From Campylobacteraceae bacterium (lineage in GTDB: Bacteria; Campylobacterota; Campylobacteria; Campylobacterales; Campylobacteraceae), in contig JAISAU010000002.1 in NCBI GenBank assembly GCA_031266555.1, positions 124,001-188,000 of the forward strand: a stretch of 64,000 bases of DNA, written 5' to 3'. A program made the translations under genes and the position numbers. Within the stretch, counting starts at the first letter, position 1. Every line of letters starts with the position of its first letter. Below, in pieces: positions 8,870 through 18,545 of this stretch. Under the pieces are notes generated by a model. The model was not told where the DNA came from. It worked only from the letters and a program-made list of their open reading frames with translations, and searched no databases.

Positions 8870-10159
8870 TTATTCGCACGCCCGCTCTAAATCTGCCATC
8901 AACTCTTTAAGTACAATCTCCAATCTCTCTACGGAAGCTATCTCGCAACATTCATTCAAAGAATGAGGAAATTTTATATTAGGCCCGATTGACGCTATTT
9001 CGATATTCGGATTTATGTTTTCAAAAATTCCGCATTCAAGCCCGGCGTGTATAGCTTTAAATTCCGCATTTTTAAAAAACTTCCGCGTTATTTTTTGAAG
9101 TTTTTTCGCAAATGGCGTAACATTGGGTTTCCAAGGAGCTGAAAATCCTTCTATTTTTACATCAAACCCAAAATTTTTTAAAAAATCGCTTGTGCTTTCT
9201 CCTAAATCCTCTAAAGCTTTTTTCTCCATCGCTCTTGCGAAAAACTCTACCGTAACCTCTTTGTCATCCGTTTTAATAGTTGATAAATTAATGCTCTCAT
9301 GCGGAATTTTAAGTTCGTCGTTAAATGAACGCACGCCTTGAACGAAATTTTGAATCATTTGCAAGATATCGCTCGAACGCGCCAAGACGTCATCGTCTTT
9401 TTTTATCTCTTTTATGATTACGGATCTATTTTTTGGTGTAAAATTTTTTGGAGCGTAAAAGATCGCTGAAGCGCTTTTTGGTATGGAATTTATCCTCTCT
9501 CCTCCGTTTATCGATACGAGTTCGCAGTCGCTGTTCGTAAATTCGCTCGCTAAAACTTTAATAGCGTTTGGTATATTTTTATCTATATCCACACCCGAAT
9601 GTCCGCCTTGCAAATCCTTTATACTTATCTCAAACGCTTTAAATCCCTCTCTCGCTGACCTTTTTCGCGCGCTTATTTTTCCCGTTATATCGACCCCGCC
9701 GGCGCACCCTATAAATATAGCCCCCTCCTCTTCGCTGTCAAGATTTAAAAGGTACGGCGCCGTTATCTTATGTTCTAAGTTATTGGCTCCGATAAGCCCT
9801 ACCTCCTCGTCGGATGTGAAAAGGCACTCTATATTTTCATAACGTTCCATCATAGACATCATTAAAGCAACACCCATACCGTTATCCGCTCCAAGAGTCG
9901 AGTTTTTAGCTCCCATCCAACCGTCTTTTTCGTATATAGCGACATTTGGAGCGTCTCCGAGACAAACCATGTCGTAATGCGATTGCAAGCAAATAAGCGG
10001 TTTTTGCTTAAAGCACAATATATTATCTGCTTTATCTACTTTTGCCGTATATCCAATGGATGCGGCAAACTCAATAATAAAATCCCTCATTTTCCGCGCG
10101 TCAAAACTACATCTTGGCGTTTTTGAAAAGCTTTTGAAATGTTCTATCGTCGTTTTCAA
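8870..10159 (-). CDS. pepD: aminoacyl-histidine dipeptidase, M20 family
   Basis: 429 residues, close to PepD (peptidase D/carnosinase) of family M20, a cytosolic dizinc dipeptidase. Metal-site motifs are visible in order: QSHYDMVC, LGADNGMG, FTSDEEVGLIGA (general base and zinc glutamates), LNLDSEEEG and the C-terminal HAGLECG. The best start is a TTG at 10159-10157, because a perfect GGAGG lies 7 nt upstream and no ATG is suitably placed. It is divergent from cmoB with about 70 nt between. Confidence 0.92.
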   Translation of the reverse strand: MKTTIEHFKSFSKTPRCSFDARKMRDFIIEFAASIGYTAKVDKADNILCFKQKPLICLQSHYDMVCLGDAPNVAIYEKDGWMGAKNSTLGADNGMGVALMMSMMERYENIECLFTSDEEVGLIGANNLEHKITAPYLLNLDSEEEGAIFIGCAGGVDITGKISARKRSAREGFKAFEISIKDLQGGHSGVDIDKNIPNAIKVLASEFTNSDCELVSINGGERINSIPKSASAIFYAPKNFTPKNRSVIIKEIKKDDDVLARSSDILQMIQNFVQGVRSFNDELKIPHESINLSTIKTDDKEVTVEFFARAMEKKALEDLGESTSDFLKNFGFDVKIEGFSAPWKPNVTPFAKKLQKITRKFFKNAEFKAIHAGLECGIFENINPNIEIASIGPNIKFPHSLNECCEIASVERLEIVLKELMADLERACE

Positions 10160-10229
10160 GTTTTAACCTCCAAATTTTACGCATTATGCTATTATTTCTT
10201 TCGTAAAGAAAAGTTTAAGAGATAAAAAA

Positions 10230-11123
10230 ATGAGCGAAAAATCAAAAAAACAAAAAGAGACTGTTTTGTCATGGAAAAATATAAAACCTTTAAAAGATGC
10301 GATAGACCGGCTGCCTGATTTTGAGACTTCCATAACTTTTGGCGATATATTCAAAATCAACATTAAAAATTTTGACAAAAAATATGAACAGCAGATAAAA
10401 GATACTGCTATTTCGCTCCGCTCTTGGCGCAAAGGTCCTTTTCAAATCGAAAACTTATTTATAGACGCAGAGTGGAAAAGCTTTATTAAATACAATCTTT
10501 TGCGTCCGCATTTTGACCTAAACGGCAAAAAAGTAGCGGATATCGGCTGCAATAACGGATATTATCTTTTTAAAATGCTTGAAAATAATCCAAAAAAACT
10601 TATAGGTTTTGATCCTGTGTCGTTATTTTGGTGTCAATTTGACTTTATCAATCATTTTGCTAAAACGGATATTTTGTATGAACTTTTAGGCGTAGAGGAT
10701 TTGCCGGATTACAAAGAAAAATTTGACGTGATTTTTTGTCTTGGCGTTTTATACCATAGAAGCGACCCGCTTGGCTGTTTAAAATCACTTTTCAATGGAC
10801 TTGAAAAAGACGGGGAACTTTTTTTGGATACTTTCATGATTGACGGCGATGAGGATATGGCGTTATGCCCTAAGGAGAGTTATTCAAAAATATCAAACGT
10901 CTACTTTATCCCAACCGTAAACGCTCTTAAAAATTGGTGCGAAAGAGTAGGATTTAGTAAGTTTGAAGTATTGGCAAAAAGACCGACCGACGTAACGGAA
11001 CAAAGAAAGACGGAGTGGATTTTAGGGCAAAGTTTGGAAGACTTTTTAGATCCGAATGATAACTCAAAAACCATTGAAGGTTATCCGTCGCCAAAAAGAG
11101 TTTACGTAAAAATAAAAAAGTAG
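10230..11123 (+). CDS. cmoB: tRNA U34 carboxymethyltransferase CmoB
   Basis: 297 residues. CmoB transfers a carboxymethyl group from carboxy-SAM to 5-hydroxyuridine at tRNA position 34, giving cmo5U. The Rossmann SAM-binding motif VADIGCNNGYYLF is at about residue 107, followed by the CmoB-specific GFDPVSLFWCQF and by CLGVLYHRSDPL; N-terminal SLRSWRKGPF also matches the family. A partner CmoA is not in the window. The gene is monocistronic, and two TACATGTA copies lie downstream at 11134 and 11199. Confidence 0.95.
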   Translation: MSEKSKKQKETVLSWKNIKPLKDAIDRLPDFETSITFGDIFKINIKNFDKKYEQQIKDTAISLRSWRKGPFQIENLFIDAEWKSFIKYNLLRPHFDLNGKKVADIGCNNGYYLFKMLENNPKKLIGFDPVSLFWCQFDFINHFAKTDILYELLGVEDLPDYKEKFDVIFCLGVLYHRSDPLGCLKSLFNGLEKDGELFLDTFMIDGDEDMALCPKESYSKISNVYFIPTVNALKNWCERVGFSKFEVLAKRPTDVTEQRKTEWILGQSLEDFLDPNDNSKTIEGYPSPKRVYVKIKK

Positions 11124-11250
11124 ATATTGACCTTACATGTAGACGATAAAAATTAACTTTTTTACAAAATAAATTTATTATACTGATAATATTAACTCTA
11201 CATGTAACAAAAATACTCATTTTAATACGAAAAAAATTATTAAAAAATGA

Positions 11251-11844
11251 TTATAAATATTCAAGCCAATACGGCAAATTTTTTTGTTCCGCTTTCACGC
11301 TTGTACTTCCTCCATGTCCTGGATAAATTTTTAAATCCTCTTTGAATTCTAAAAATTTTAAAATACTTTTTTTCATATCCTCAGACGAACCATGCGGGAA
11401 ATCCGTTCTTCCTATTGAGTTTTTAAATATAAAATCCCCGCTGAATATAGTATCCGCTATCCTAATAACGCTACATCCGGGACTATGACCTGGAAAGTGC
11501 AAAAACTCTACAATCTCTCCTCCTATCTCAAATTTTTGGTCTCCGTCAACCTCAACATCAGGAACGCTAGAGTCCATTCCATATCCAAATGTATCATTTT
11601 GTAACATAAACGCATCTTTTTTTGGCGCATATAAAACGGTCTTTAAACTCTCTTGTAATTTATGGTTCGACCATACATGATCAAAATGTCCGTGCGTGTT
11701 TAATATAGCCAAAGGCGTCGCGACTTTACTTTTTACCCAATCCGCGGCGTCAACGCCCGGATCTATAATAATCTCGCCTTTAGGCAAAAAAACAATATAA
11801 CAGTTTGTTTGAAAAACTCCCATAGGTTTTGATAAAATTTGCAT
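11251..11844 (-). CDS. metallo-beta-lactamase-fold hydrolase (glyoxalase II-like)
   Basis: 197 residues with the metal-binding NTHGHFDHVW (HxHxDH), the later HFPGHSPG histidine, SGDFIF aspartate and the terminal YPGHGG histidine. That is a complete dizinc set for a glyoxalase II-like thioesterase. Members are cytosolic and hydrolyse thioesters such as acylglutathione or related low-molecular-weight thiol adducts. It is a small single-domain form without the C-terminal glutathione-binding domain of canonical GloB, so its substrate is open. Confidence 0.9.
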   Translation of the reverse strand: MQILSKPMGVFQTNCYIVFLPKGEIIIDPGVDAADWVKSKVATPLAILNTHGHFDHVWSNHKLQESLKTVLYAPKKDAFMLQNDTFGYGMDSSVPDVEVDGDQKFEIGGEIVEFLHFPGHSPGCSVIRIADTIFSGDFIFKNSIGRTDFPHGSSEDMKKSILKFLEFKEDLKIYPGHGGSTSVKAEQKNLPYWLEYL

Positions 11845-12020
11845 TCAAAAAACTCCTATTTTTTGCCTAATAATAGCAAGTTTTTTAAATTAATCGGGAT
11901 AAATAGAAAATTATCGTAACGCTTCAAAAGATACAATTAATATTTGTTTTAGTACAATTTAATGTATTTTAAAAACGGCGTATTAGTTTTTTACGATAAG
12001 CCGATATAGGAGTGAACCTT

Positions 12021-13163
12021 ATGAGAGAAATACCGTTTTTTAAACCGTCTATAGACAAAGCGGAAATAGAGCTCGTAAACAGTGTGTTGGATAACAATGA
12101 TAAATCCGATAAAGCCGAAAAACTTGAAGCCACCGTAAAAAAATATACAGGGGCAAAGTACGCCACAGCCACATATAACGGAACGTCGTCTATGCATCTT
12201 GCTATGTGCGCTTTGGATCTGAAACGCGGCGATAAATTTATATGTTCGGTAAATTCTGCTCCTGCCGCGGCGGAAGTTGTGAGACATTTTGACGCTGAAC
12301 CTATTTTTGTGGATATAAATGCGGACGATTTTAATATATCTATAGATAAGCTAAGTAATACTCTCGTAAAACAAGCTCATAAAAAATTAAAAGGGGTGTT
12401 TATATCGCATATAGCAGGACAACCTTCGGACTTAGATCCCATATACGAATTGGCGAAAAAATATAATATAAAAATCGTAGACGACGCTATGAGCGCGTTT
12501 GGAGCGGTATATAAAGAAAAGAAGCTGGGTTCGTTTTCGCTTGACTCTGAAATTTCATGCTTTAGATTTTCTCCGCAATCAAAACACTCAATCGCAGGCG
12601 GAGGCGTTATGACAACTTCTAGCGAAGAGTTGAACGATAGAGCAAAACTTCTTAGAAATCACGCTATGGTAAGCGAGGGATGGGATAAATTTGGCAATTT
12701 GGGATATCTTTATAATGTAGTTGATATAGGAGTAAAATACGATATAAACGAGTTAAACGCGGCTTACGTTTTAGGACAGCTCTCAAAAATAGATAAATTC
12801 ATAGCAAGACAAAAAGAGATAGCTTCCATTTACGATAAAGAGTTGGCAAATTGTCCGCATATACAAACTCCTATCAAAAAGCGAGACCATATATATAATC
12901 AATATATCATTAAAGTTGACAAAAATCGCGATAGTTTCGCGAAAGCTTTAAAAGAGGTCGGAATATTTACGGGACTTCACTATATACCGTTACATCTTTT
13001 ATCTTATTACAAAACAAAATACGCTTTAAAAGTCAACGATTTTCCGACCGCTTTGGCAAATTATCAACAAATTCTATCCATACCGATATATGCTGCTATG
13101 AGCGACAACGACGTTTTGTATGTTTGCGAACAGATAAACAATATTGCTAAACATCGTGTCTAA
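12021..13163 (+). CDS. DegT/DnrJ/EryC1/StrS sugar aminotransferase
   Basis: 380 residues. These PLP enzymes transfer an amino group to a nucleotide-linked keto-sugar. The PLP lysine is in RFSPQSKHSIAGGGV, the PLP-stacking region in NGTSSMHLAM and the aspartate in IVDDAMSAFGA. A GTG at 12012 is in frame, but AGGAG ends exactly there, 8 nt before the ATG at 12021, so I place the start at 12021 (MREIPFF). It overlaps lpxK, suggesting a role in lipid A or surface glycan synthesis; a PseC- or GnnB-like role is possible but cannot be chosen from sequence alone. Confidence 0.88.
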   Translation: MREIPFFKPSIDKAEIELVNSVLDNNDKSDKAEKLEATVKKYTGAKYATATYNGTSSMHLAMCALDLKRGDKFICSVNSAPAAAEVVRHFDAEPIFVDINADDFNISIDKLSNTLVKQAHKKLKGVFISHIAGQPSDLDPIYELAKKYNIKIVDDAMSAFGAVYKEKKLGSFSLDSEISCFRFSPQSKHSIAGGGVMTTSSEELNDRAKLLRNHAMVSEGWDKFGNLGYLYNVVDIGVKYDINELNAAYVLGQLSKIDKFIARQKEIASIYDKELANCPHIQTPIKKRDHIYNQYIIKVDKNRDSFAKALKEVGIFTGLHYIPLHLLSYYKTKYALKVNDFPTALANYQQILSIPIYAAMSDNDVLYVCEQINNIAKHRV

Positions 13164-14097
13164 TCGCCTATTTGTTTCGTGGGCGGAAAAGTATTTTTAC
13201 TATCCGTCCATTTTTGAATACTTTATCTCTTACTTACTGCTTCCTATTAGTTTTTTATGGTGCTTGTGCGCGAAAATAAGACGAGCTTTAAAAAGTCCCG
13301 TCGATTATCATATACCAATCATAAGTGTTGGAAACTTAACTATAGGCGGTAGCGGTAAAACTCCTATTTGCGTCGCCATAGCAAAAGAGATGAAAAAACC
13401 GGCGATTGTCTTAAGAGGTTACGGTCGCTTGTCAAAAGGACTATTTTTAGTAAGCAATTTCGGCGAAATTTTATGCGATGTAAAAACAAGCGGCGACGAA
13501 GCGATGCTGTACGCTAAAAAACTAAAACACGCTTCGGTAATCGTAAGTGAAAATAGAGTAAGCGGAATAAAAAAAGCAAAAGAGTTAGGTGCTGATATTG
13601 TTATATTAGACGATGGCTTTGGCAAAATAGATATTAAAAAATTTGATATCTTGATCCGTCCAAATCCCGCACCTATAAATAATTTTTGTATTCCTTCAGG
13701 AGCATATAGAGAGAGTGCCAAAAACTACAAAAACGCCGATTTAGTCATAGAAGATAACGTCGATTTTGAAAGGATAGTCAGCATTGAAAACGGCGCTGAC
13801 AAAATGATACTTATAACCGCTATAGCAAATCCTTCAAGGCTTAATAAATTTTTGCCGCCGTCTGTGATAGCAAAAAAAACCTTTCCAGATCACTACATGT
13901 TCGCCAAAAATGAACTTGTAAAACTATTGCGTTCAAGCGGCGCGGCTTCAATCCTCGCTACCACAAAAGACGCTGTAAAAATGGAAAAATTCGCTCTGCC
14001 TTTGTCTATTTTAGAACTTGAGATTAAACTCTATCCACATGTAAAAGATATATTAAAATCATACGTTCAAACTCAAACTCCAATACAAAAATCATAA
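13156..14097 (+). CDS. lpxK: tetraacyldisaccharide 4'-kinase
   Basis: About 313 residues. LpxK phosphorylates the 4' position of the lipid A disaccharide at the inner membrane. The N-terminal hydrophobic segment ([18 protein letters not shown]) anchors it; the P-loop [14 protein letters not shown] follows, then the lid region VLRGYGR, ILDDGFG (DDGF family signature) and the late [11 protein letters not shown] at 13156 gives an 8-nt overlap with the aminotransferase gene; a TTG at 13144 is the alternative. There is no clear Shine-Dalgarno, consistent with translational coupling. Confidence 0.93.
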   Translation: MSNRLFVSWAEKYFYYPSIFEYFISYLLLPISFLWCLCAKIRRALKSPVDYHIPIISVGNLTIGGSGKTPICVAIAKEMKKPAIVLRGYGRLSKGLFLVSNFGEILCDVKTSGDEAMLYAKKLKHASVIVSENRVSGIKKAKELGADIVILDDGFGKIDIKKFDILIRPNPAPINNFCIPSGAYRESAKNYKNADLVIEDNVDFERIVSIENGADKMILITAIANPSRLNKFLPPSVIAKKTFPDHYMFAKNELVKLLRSSGAASILATTKDAVKMEKFALPLSILELEIKLYPHVKDILKSYVQTQTPIQKS

Positions 14098-14213
14098 CTT
14101 TAAACTTGCAACCAAAATTGTTAAATTCCAAAACCACATTTTTAATATCGCTAAAATCTTTTTTATCTTTTGTGAGATATTATTACGAGCAGATTTTTAT
14201 TAGGATAAATTTT

Positions 14214-14924
14214 ATGGGAAGAGCATTTGAGTATCGCCGCGCAGCGAAAGAGAAACGATGGGACAAAATGTCTAAAGTATTTCCAAAACTCGCAAAAGCT
14301 ATAACTGTTGCGGCAAAACAAGGCGGAAGCGACCCTGAGATGAATTCCAAGCTTCGCTCGGCTATTCTAAGCGCAAAAGCGCAAAATATGCCAAAAGACA
14401 ATATAGAAGCGGCTATTAAAAGGGCATTGGGAAAAGACGCACAAGACATAAAAGAGATTCGTTACGAAGGCAGAGCGCTTCACGGAGCGTTGGTGCTTGT
14501 AGAGTGCGCGACAGACAATCCCACAAGAACGGTCGCGAATATAAAAGCTCATTTTGGCAAATGCGGAGGGCAGATATTGCAAAACGGCTCCTTGGAGTTT
14601 ATGTTTTCAAGAAAAGCCGTTTTTGAGTTTGATAAACCCGCAAATTTAAATAAAGACGATTTGGAACTTGTCTTGATTGACGGCGGACTTGAAGAGTTGG
14701 AAGAAAACGGGGAAGTTTTTTACGCATATGCGGCATATTCTGATTTTGGCTCTTTATCGTCCGCTCTTGAATCGCTTAGCGTTGAACCTAAAAAAGCAGC
14801 GCTTGAATATATTCCCAATACGCCTGTGGAATTTAGCGAAGAGCAGCTGATAGATATCGAAAAACTCATAGACCGATTGGAAGACGACGACGATGTGCAA
14901 GCGGTTTATACAAATATAGCGTAG
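14214..14924 (+). CDS. YebC/PmpR-family protein
   Basis: 236 residues. The family's invariant start [19 protein letters not shown] fixes the ATG at 14214, preceded by AGGA; an upstream in-frame TTG at 14106 is rejected. [15 protein letters not shown] and the [13 protein letters not shown] block are family signatures. YebC proteins are cytoplasmic; they have been described as transcription regulators and, more recently, as translation factors that relieve ribosome stalling. It follows lpxK after 116 nt with its own possible promoter. Confidence 0.95.
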   Translation: MGRAFEYRRAAKEKRWDKMSKVFPKLAKAITVAAKQGGSDPEMNSKLRSAILSAKAQNMPKDNIEAAIKRALGKDAQDIKEIRYEGRALHGALVLVECATDNPTRTVANIKAHFGKCGGQILQNGSLEFMFSRKAVFEFDKPANLNKDDLELVLIDGGLEELEENGEVFYAYAAYSDFGSLSSALESLSVEPKKAALEYIPNTPVEFSEEQLIDIEKLIDRLEDDDDVQAVYTNIA

Positions 14925-15046
14925 TAATTATTTCAAATATTTTTTAAAAAAACTTTATATGTTTTAAAAAATAACCCTGAGTATAAAAATTATAAATGCT
15001 TTATTGCCTGTCCACTTGCTTTTTTAGCTATTTTTTAGATAAAATT

Positions 15047-15052
15047 TATACT
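15047..15052 (+). promoter_or_regulatory. probable -10 box for the poly-G lipoprotein gene
   Basis: TATACT lies 27 nt upstream of the ATG at 15079 in an AT-rich stretch, with no clear -35 box. Campylobacterota sigma-70 promoters often lack one. Confidence 0.4.
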
Positions 15053-15078
15053 AAATTTCGATACAAGGGTTATTGACA

Positions 15079-16233
15079 ATGAAAATATCTATTATAGTTA
15101 AGGCATTGATAATTATAATGCTTGGAGGCTTTCTGTTTTTAGGATGCGGGGGGGGGGGCGATGGACAAAGCCTCTGCTATGGAGATTGTCCAAATACCGG
15201 TGATGGCGAAGATCCGGGAGATGGTGATGGCGAAGAAGAAACGATAACCGCCAATCTTAACTACAGTTCAATGGAAGATAATATTACTGATTACAGAGGT
15301 ATGTTTAACCTTGTAGCCAATAATCAAGTTGAACCAGAGCGCTTGGATAACCATTCAACTCTCTATTCAAAAGAGATTATATATCATAATGTAGATGCTA
15401 GTATAGCTACAAGATTATATCCGCTATTAGACGGAACTGTTTATCCAGGAGGTAGTTGCTCATATGTAAATTCGCCACCATATTGCCAAGAGTTTCAAAG
15501 ACTATATACCACATTGCCTCTCGATATACAAATGGAAGGCATACGTTTTGTAAGAATTGTATTTAATCAGGAAAAAACTACCGGATGCGCTGCAGATTCC
15601 GGAGTATGTGATATAACGCTCTCAATAGATGCGGATCCGAGATACCACAATAATACTAATCCGATTTCACTAGTATTATTCAAAAGAACATTCATAGATG
15701 ACTACTTTTATGGAAGTTTGATGGAATCGGTTTTGTATGATATTGAAAAAAACGCTACTTCAGCAAGCACTATAACATATACTTGGTATCATGATATGAA
15801 TTTATCAACATATATAAATGTCAATAAAACTATAAGACTTTATACAGATCACTTACCTGTTAATAACGGTAGTAAAGCCCCTACGCCATCACCGCAAATT
15901 CCTATGCAATCAAGCGGCGATAATGGGGAAGGAGCGACTCTATCATTTAATGGAGCATATTATAGTCTTGAAAATACTTATACAGAATTCCAAGAAGACA
16001 AAAAATCGTATGACGTAAATGAGACCAACATAAATGGACCGCGTTATTGGATGGCAAACGTAAGTAACCGCGATATTTTTAACTATATAACGCTTTGTCA
16101 AAGAACCGCAAACGCAACTCCTACAACTATAGATGCAAACGCTACAAACGCGACTTATACATGCGAAGAAGGCGAAAGTAATATAAGCGCTCGCTGGTCT
16201 ATTTTAGGAAAAAGTGTGGATTTAGACTGGTAA
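15079..16233 (+). CDS. phase-variable outer lipoprotein, unknown function
   Basis: 384 residues. The signal peptide ends in a lipobox (GFLFLGC), so Cys is lipidated and the protein sits in the inner or outer membrane facing the periplasm or surface. Right after the Cys codon comes a run of 11 G (15148-15158) coding Gly-Gly-Gly-Gly. An acidic Gly/Asp/Glu linker (GDGEDPGDGDGEEE) follows, then about 340 residues with many Asn/Thr and paired cysteines (CSYVNSPPYC, CAADSGVC), suggesting a disulfide-bonded exported domain. The ATG at 15079 is chosen over a TTG at 15073 because of AAGG upstream. I do not recognise the domain. A terminator follows directly. Confidence 0.85.
   Translation: MKISIIVKALIIIMLGGFLFLGCGGGGDGQSLCYGDCPNTGDGEDPGDGDGEEETITANLNYSSMEDNITDYRGMFNLVANNQVEPERLDNHSTLYSKEIIYHNVDASIATRLYPLLDGTVYPGGSCSYVNSPPYCQEFQRLYTTLPLDIQMEGIRFVRIVFNQEKTTGCAADSGVCDITLSIDADPRYHNNTNPISLVLFKRTFIDDYFYGSLMESVLYDIEKNATSASTITYTWYHDMNLSTYINVNKTIRLYTDHLPVNNGSKAPTPSPQIPMQSSGDNGEGATLSFNGAYYSLENTYTEFQEDKKSYDVNETNINGPRYWMANVSNRDIFNYITLCQRTANATPTTIDANATNATYTCEEGESNISARWSILGKSVDLDW
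15148..15158 (+). repeat. poly-G(11) contingency tract
   Basis: Eleven consecutive G in the coding strand immediately after the lipobox Cys codon. At 11 the frame is open. A 10-G allele would end at TAA 15244-15246 and a 12-G allele at TGA 15201-15203, so slippage in either direction switches the lipoprotein off. Poly-G tracts of this length are the classic phase-variation device of Campylobacter. Confidence 0.85.
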
Positions 16234-16238
16234 CTCTC

Positions 16239-16272
16239 AAAAAGTCGACATATAAAAGTGTCGGCTTTTTAT
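16239..16272. terminator. bidirectional intrinsic terminator
   Basis: Arms 16240-16250 and 16259-16269 pair (AAAAGTCGACA with TGTCGGCTTTT, one G-T wobble) around an 8-nt loop, with A-run on one side and T-run on the other. It serves both the lipoprotein gene and convergent hemH. Confidence 0.85.
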
Positions 16273-17183
16273 TTTATGTCTAAAATTTCTCTGCTTTTTT
16301 CATCTATAAATTTCGCGAATTCATCATTATCATTTTGAGTTTTACATAGTTCATACGACGTTATTCCAAAATTACTTGCAATATTTTTATAATATATGCC
16401 AAGCTCAAAATCTGTCTCCGAATTGTCAATCGTAAAAGAGATAGGATATATGACAACTGGCGAAGGAGCGATAGTTTTTAAAACTTTCGCCAAAGACGGC
16501 TCCAACCATTTTATCGGTCCTAACTTTGACTGATATGCCAAATGTATACCGGCAAATCGCATTTTTTCATCTTCTAATTTTTTGCTTAAGGTTTCTACAT
16601 GTCGCTTGATATGTCCTTCGTAAGTATCTTTTTTGGCGATTGAAATAGGTAATGAATGAGCGGAAAATATAAGGTGCGCGTCTTTTTTATAATGTTTTTT
16701 TATCTCGCTAATTATAATCTCATTAAAATATATATCATCAAAAAAATGCTCTATTTTTCGCAATTTTATGCGTTTATCTTTAAAAAATATATCGGCTTCG
16801 TCAAATGAAGACAGTGTAGTCGTTGATGAAAAGTGCGGATATAGCGGAAAAAGCAAAACTTCGTCATAATTTTTATCTTGAAAAATATCGGCTATTTTAG
16901 GACATGTATAACGCATAGCGAAAAAAACGTCATATTCGCCGTTTGATAGAGTATTTATCTTACAAATAAGATTTTGAGTATGCTCGTAAATCTTGCTTCC
17001 TCCGATTAATTTATAATTTTCCCAAACTTTTCTCACGCGTAAAAACGTTATCAAAGGCGAGATGATATACCTTATAGGTGAAGCTATAATGCGTTTATCT
17101 AAAAACATATTTTTTAAAAACTCTTTTAACTCTTTTTTGCTTCGCGCTCCGCCCATATTTAACAAAACAACCGCTTTTTTCAA
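16269..17183 (-). CDS. hemH: ferrochelatase
   Basis: 304 residues, full length for bacterial HemH, which inserts Fe2+ into protoporphyrin IX in the last step of haem synthesis at the inner-membrane face. The N-terminal VVLLNMGGA, the AMRYTCP and FPLYPHFSSTTT blocks, the FSAHSLPIS motif with the catalytic histidine, and the late YPISFTIDNSETDFEL glutamate are all visible. Haem demand is evident here from NosZ, NosC1 and NosC2. It is convergent with the lipoprotein gene. Confidence 0.96.
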   Translation of the reverse strand: MKKAVVLLNMGGARSKKELKEFLKNMFLDKRIIASPIRYIISPLITFLRVRKVWENYKLIGGSKIYEHTQNLICKINTLSNGEYDVFFAMRYTCPKIADIFQDKNYDEVLLFPLYPHFSSTTTLSSFDEADIFFKDKRIKLRKIEHFFDDIYFNEIIISEIKKHYKKDAHLIFSAHSLPISIAKKDTYEGHIKRHVETLSKKLEDEKMRFAGIHLAYQSKLGPIKWLEPSLAKVLKTIAPSPVVIYPISFTIDNSETDFELGIYYKNIASNFGITSYELCKTQNDNDEFAKFIDEKSREILDIK

Positions 17184-17256
17184 AGTATTCCTTTAAGCTT
17201 TTTATAAAAACAGTTAAATTTTAACAAAACTCGTTTTATAACTTCATCAATTATTG

Positions 17257-17262
17257 TATAAT
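17257..17262 (+). promoter_or_regulatory. TATAAT -10 box for the cyclophilin gene
   Basis: A consensus TATAAT lies 26 nt upstream of the ATG at 17288, in the divergent interval with hemH. Confidence 0.6.
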
Positions 17263-17287
17263 GCGCAAAATTTTTCAAAGGATTACA

Positions 17288-17773
17288 ATGAACTTAAAGA
17301 ATTATGATTGTACAAAAGATGAGTTGAACGCTTTCGCGTACGCCGTCATTAAAACAGATAAAGGGGATATGACGCTTAAACTCTATCCTGAAGAAGCGCC
17401 GATAACAGTAGCGAACTTCGCGCATTTGGCAAAAAGCGGATTTTATGATGGACTTAAATTTCATAGAGTAATTTCAAATTTTGTAATTCAAGGCGGTTGT
17501 CCAAACGGTACGGGAAGCGGAGGTCCTGGATGGAGAATACTGTGCGAATGCGATAAAAATATTCACAAACACCAAAGAGGCACTATTTCTATGGCGCACG
17601 CGGGACGCAATACGGGAGGAAGCCAATTTTTCATTTGCCACTCAAAACAGCCTCACTTAGATGGTGTTCATACGGTTTTTGGCGACATAGTAGACGAGAA
17701 TTCTATAAAAGTGCTTGATAGCATAAAAGCGGGCGATATTATAAAAACTATTGAGATAAAACAAAATATTTAA
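17288..17773 (+). CDS. cyclophilin-type peptidyl-prolyl isomerase
   Basis: 161 residues with no signal peptide, hence cytoplasmic. It catalyses cis-trans isomerisation of Xaa-Pro bonds. The cyclophilin core is complete: [18 protein letters not shown] (catalytic arginine), [16 protein letters not shown] and LDGVHTVFG. The ATG at 17288 is chosen because AAGGA sits 6 nt upstream; an ATG at 17261 would place the start inside the -10 region. It is convergent with dedA across a perfect hairpin. Confidence 0.95.
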   Translation: MNLKNYDCTKDELNAFAYAVIKTDKGDMTLKLYPEEAPITVANFAHLAKSGFYDGLKFHRVISNFVIQGGCPNGTGSGGPGWRILCECDKNIHKHQRGTISMAHAGRNTGGSQFFICHSKQPHLDGVHTVFGDIVDENSIKVLDSIKAGDIIKTIEIKQNI

Positions 17774-17835
17774 ATACTTTACTATATCTAGAAGAGCTAT
17801 CTTTAAATATTAAGCTCAAAGCTCTTTTCGCTGAT

Positions 17836-17869
17836 TTATCTTACATGTAGAGCGTTACATGTAAGATAA
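17836..17869. terminator. perfect 14-bp hairpin made from two TACATGTA octamers
   Basis: Arms 17836-17849 and 17856-17869 are exact reverse complements around a 6-nt loop (GAGCGT). Each arm ends in TACATGTA. It lies between convergent cyclophilin and dedA genes, so a bidirectional terminator is likely, though T-runs are short. Confidence 0.7.
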
Positions 17870-17878
17870 AAATAGATA

Positions 17879-18439
17879 TTATCTCTTTTTTGTTGCTTTT
17901 TGAAAATAAAACCATATAATAAAAACCAAAAAAAGCAAAATAACAGGCGCAATATAAGGTTTATCTTCCAGCATATAAAAGATTTTAGTAAAATATTCCC
18001 CCGCATAATAACTGCCATATCCCAAAGATAACGCCCAAATGAGCGCGGCAATGAAATTTAAAATATTAAATTTTATCAATGGATATTTCGTAAGCCCCAC
18101 AGCCAGAGGAATAAGGGTTTTGAGACCGTAAATAAATTTTTTGATAATAATAATCTTATCTCCATATTTTTTCATTAAAATATGACTTAAAGCAAGCTTC
18201 CTGCGATGTTTTTTTATGTATGGCATCATGATCTCGCGATTATATCTGCCCACGCTTGACAAAACGACGTCACCTATGAAATTGGCTGTAGCAGCTATGG
18301 CGATTGAGACTTCAAGACTCATAATCCCTCTGGATGAAAGCACGCCAGCCGCGATAATAGCGACCATTCCGCCGCCAAAAGAGTATAAAAAAAGTATTAT
18401 GTAGCCATAGGTCGCGAGCGATGTTAAAATCTCTTCCAC
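17879..18439 (-). CDS. DedA-family inner-membrane protein
   Basis: About 186 residues with several hydrophobic segments. DedA/SNARE-associated proteins are inner-membrane lipid or undecaprenyl-phosphate flippases. The re-entrant loop signature is visible in FSFGGGMVAIIAAGVLSSRG-type sequence early on, and KKFIYGLKTLIPLAVGLTKYP matches the conserved F-x(3)-R/K-P-like block. A GTG at 18439 with AAGGA 5 nt upstream gives (M)EEILTSLATYG, a normal DedA start; an ATG at 18502 would add 21 residues lacking similarity. Confidence 0.88.
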   Translation of the reverse strand: MEEILTSLATYGYIILFLYSFGGGMVAIIAAGVLSSRGIMSLEVSIAIAATANFIGDVVLSSVGRYNREIMMPYIKKHRRKLALSHILMKKYGDKIIIIKKFIYGLKTLIPLAVGLTKYPLIKFNILNFIAALIWALSLGYGSYYAGEYFTKIFYMLEDKPYIAPVILLFLVFIIWFYFQKATKKR

Positions 18440-18545
18440 TGTTTTCCTTACATGATATATTAAATAATAAAAACGATAACGATTAGTAAAATAAAACTGC
18501 ACATGTTTTGTTTGTTATCGCTTTGATGTATCTATCGATTTGCGG

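Noticed and set aside
12012-12020. GTG start for the DegT aminotransferase
   Set aside because: The Shine-Dalgarno AGGAG ends on the GTG and fits the ATG at 12021 instead.
14106-14213. N-terminal extension of YebC
   Set aside because: The family always starts MGRAFEYRR, which is at 14214 with its own ribosome binding site.
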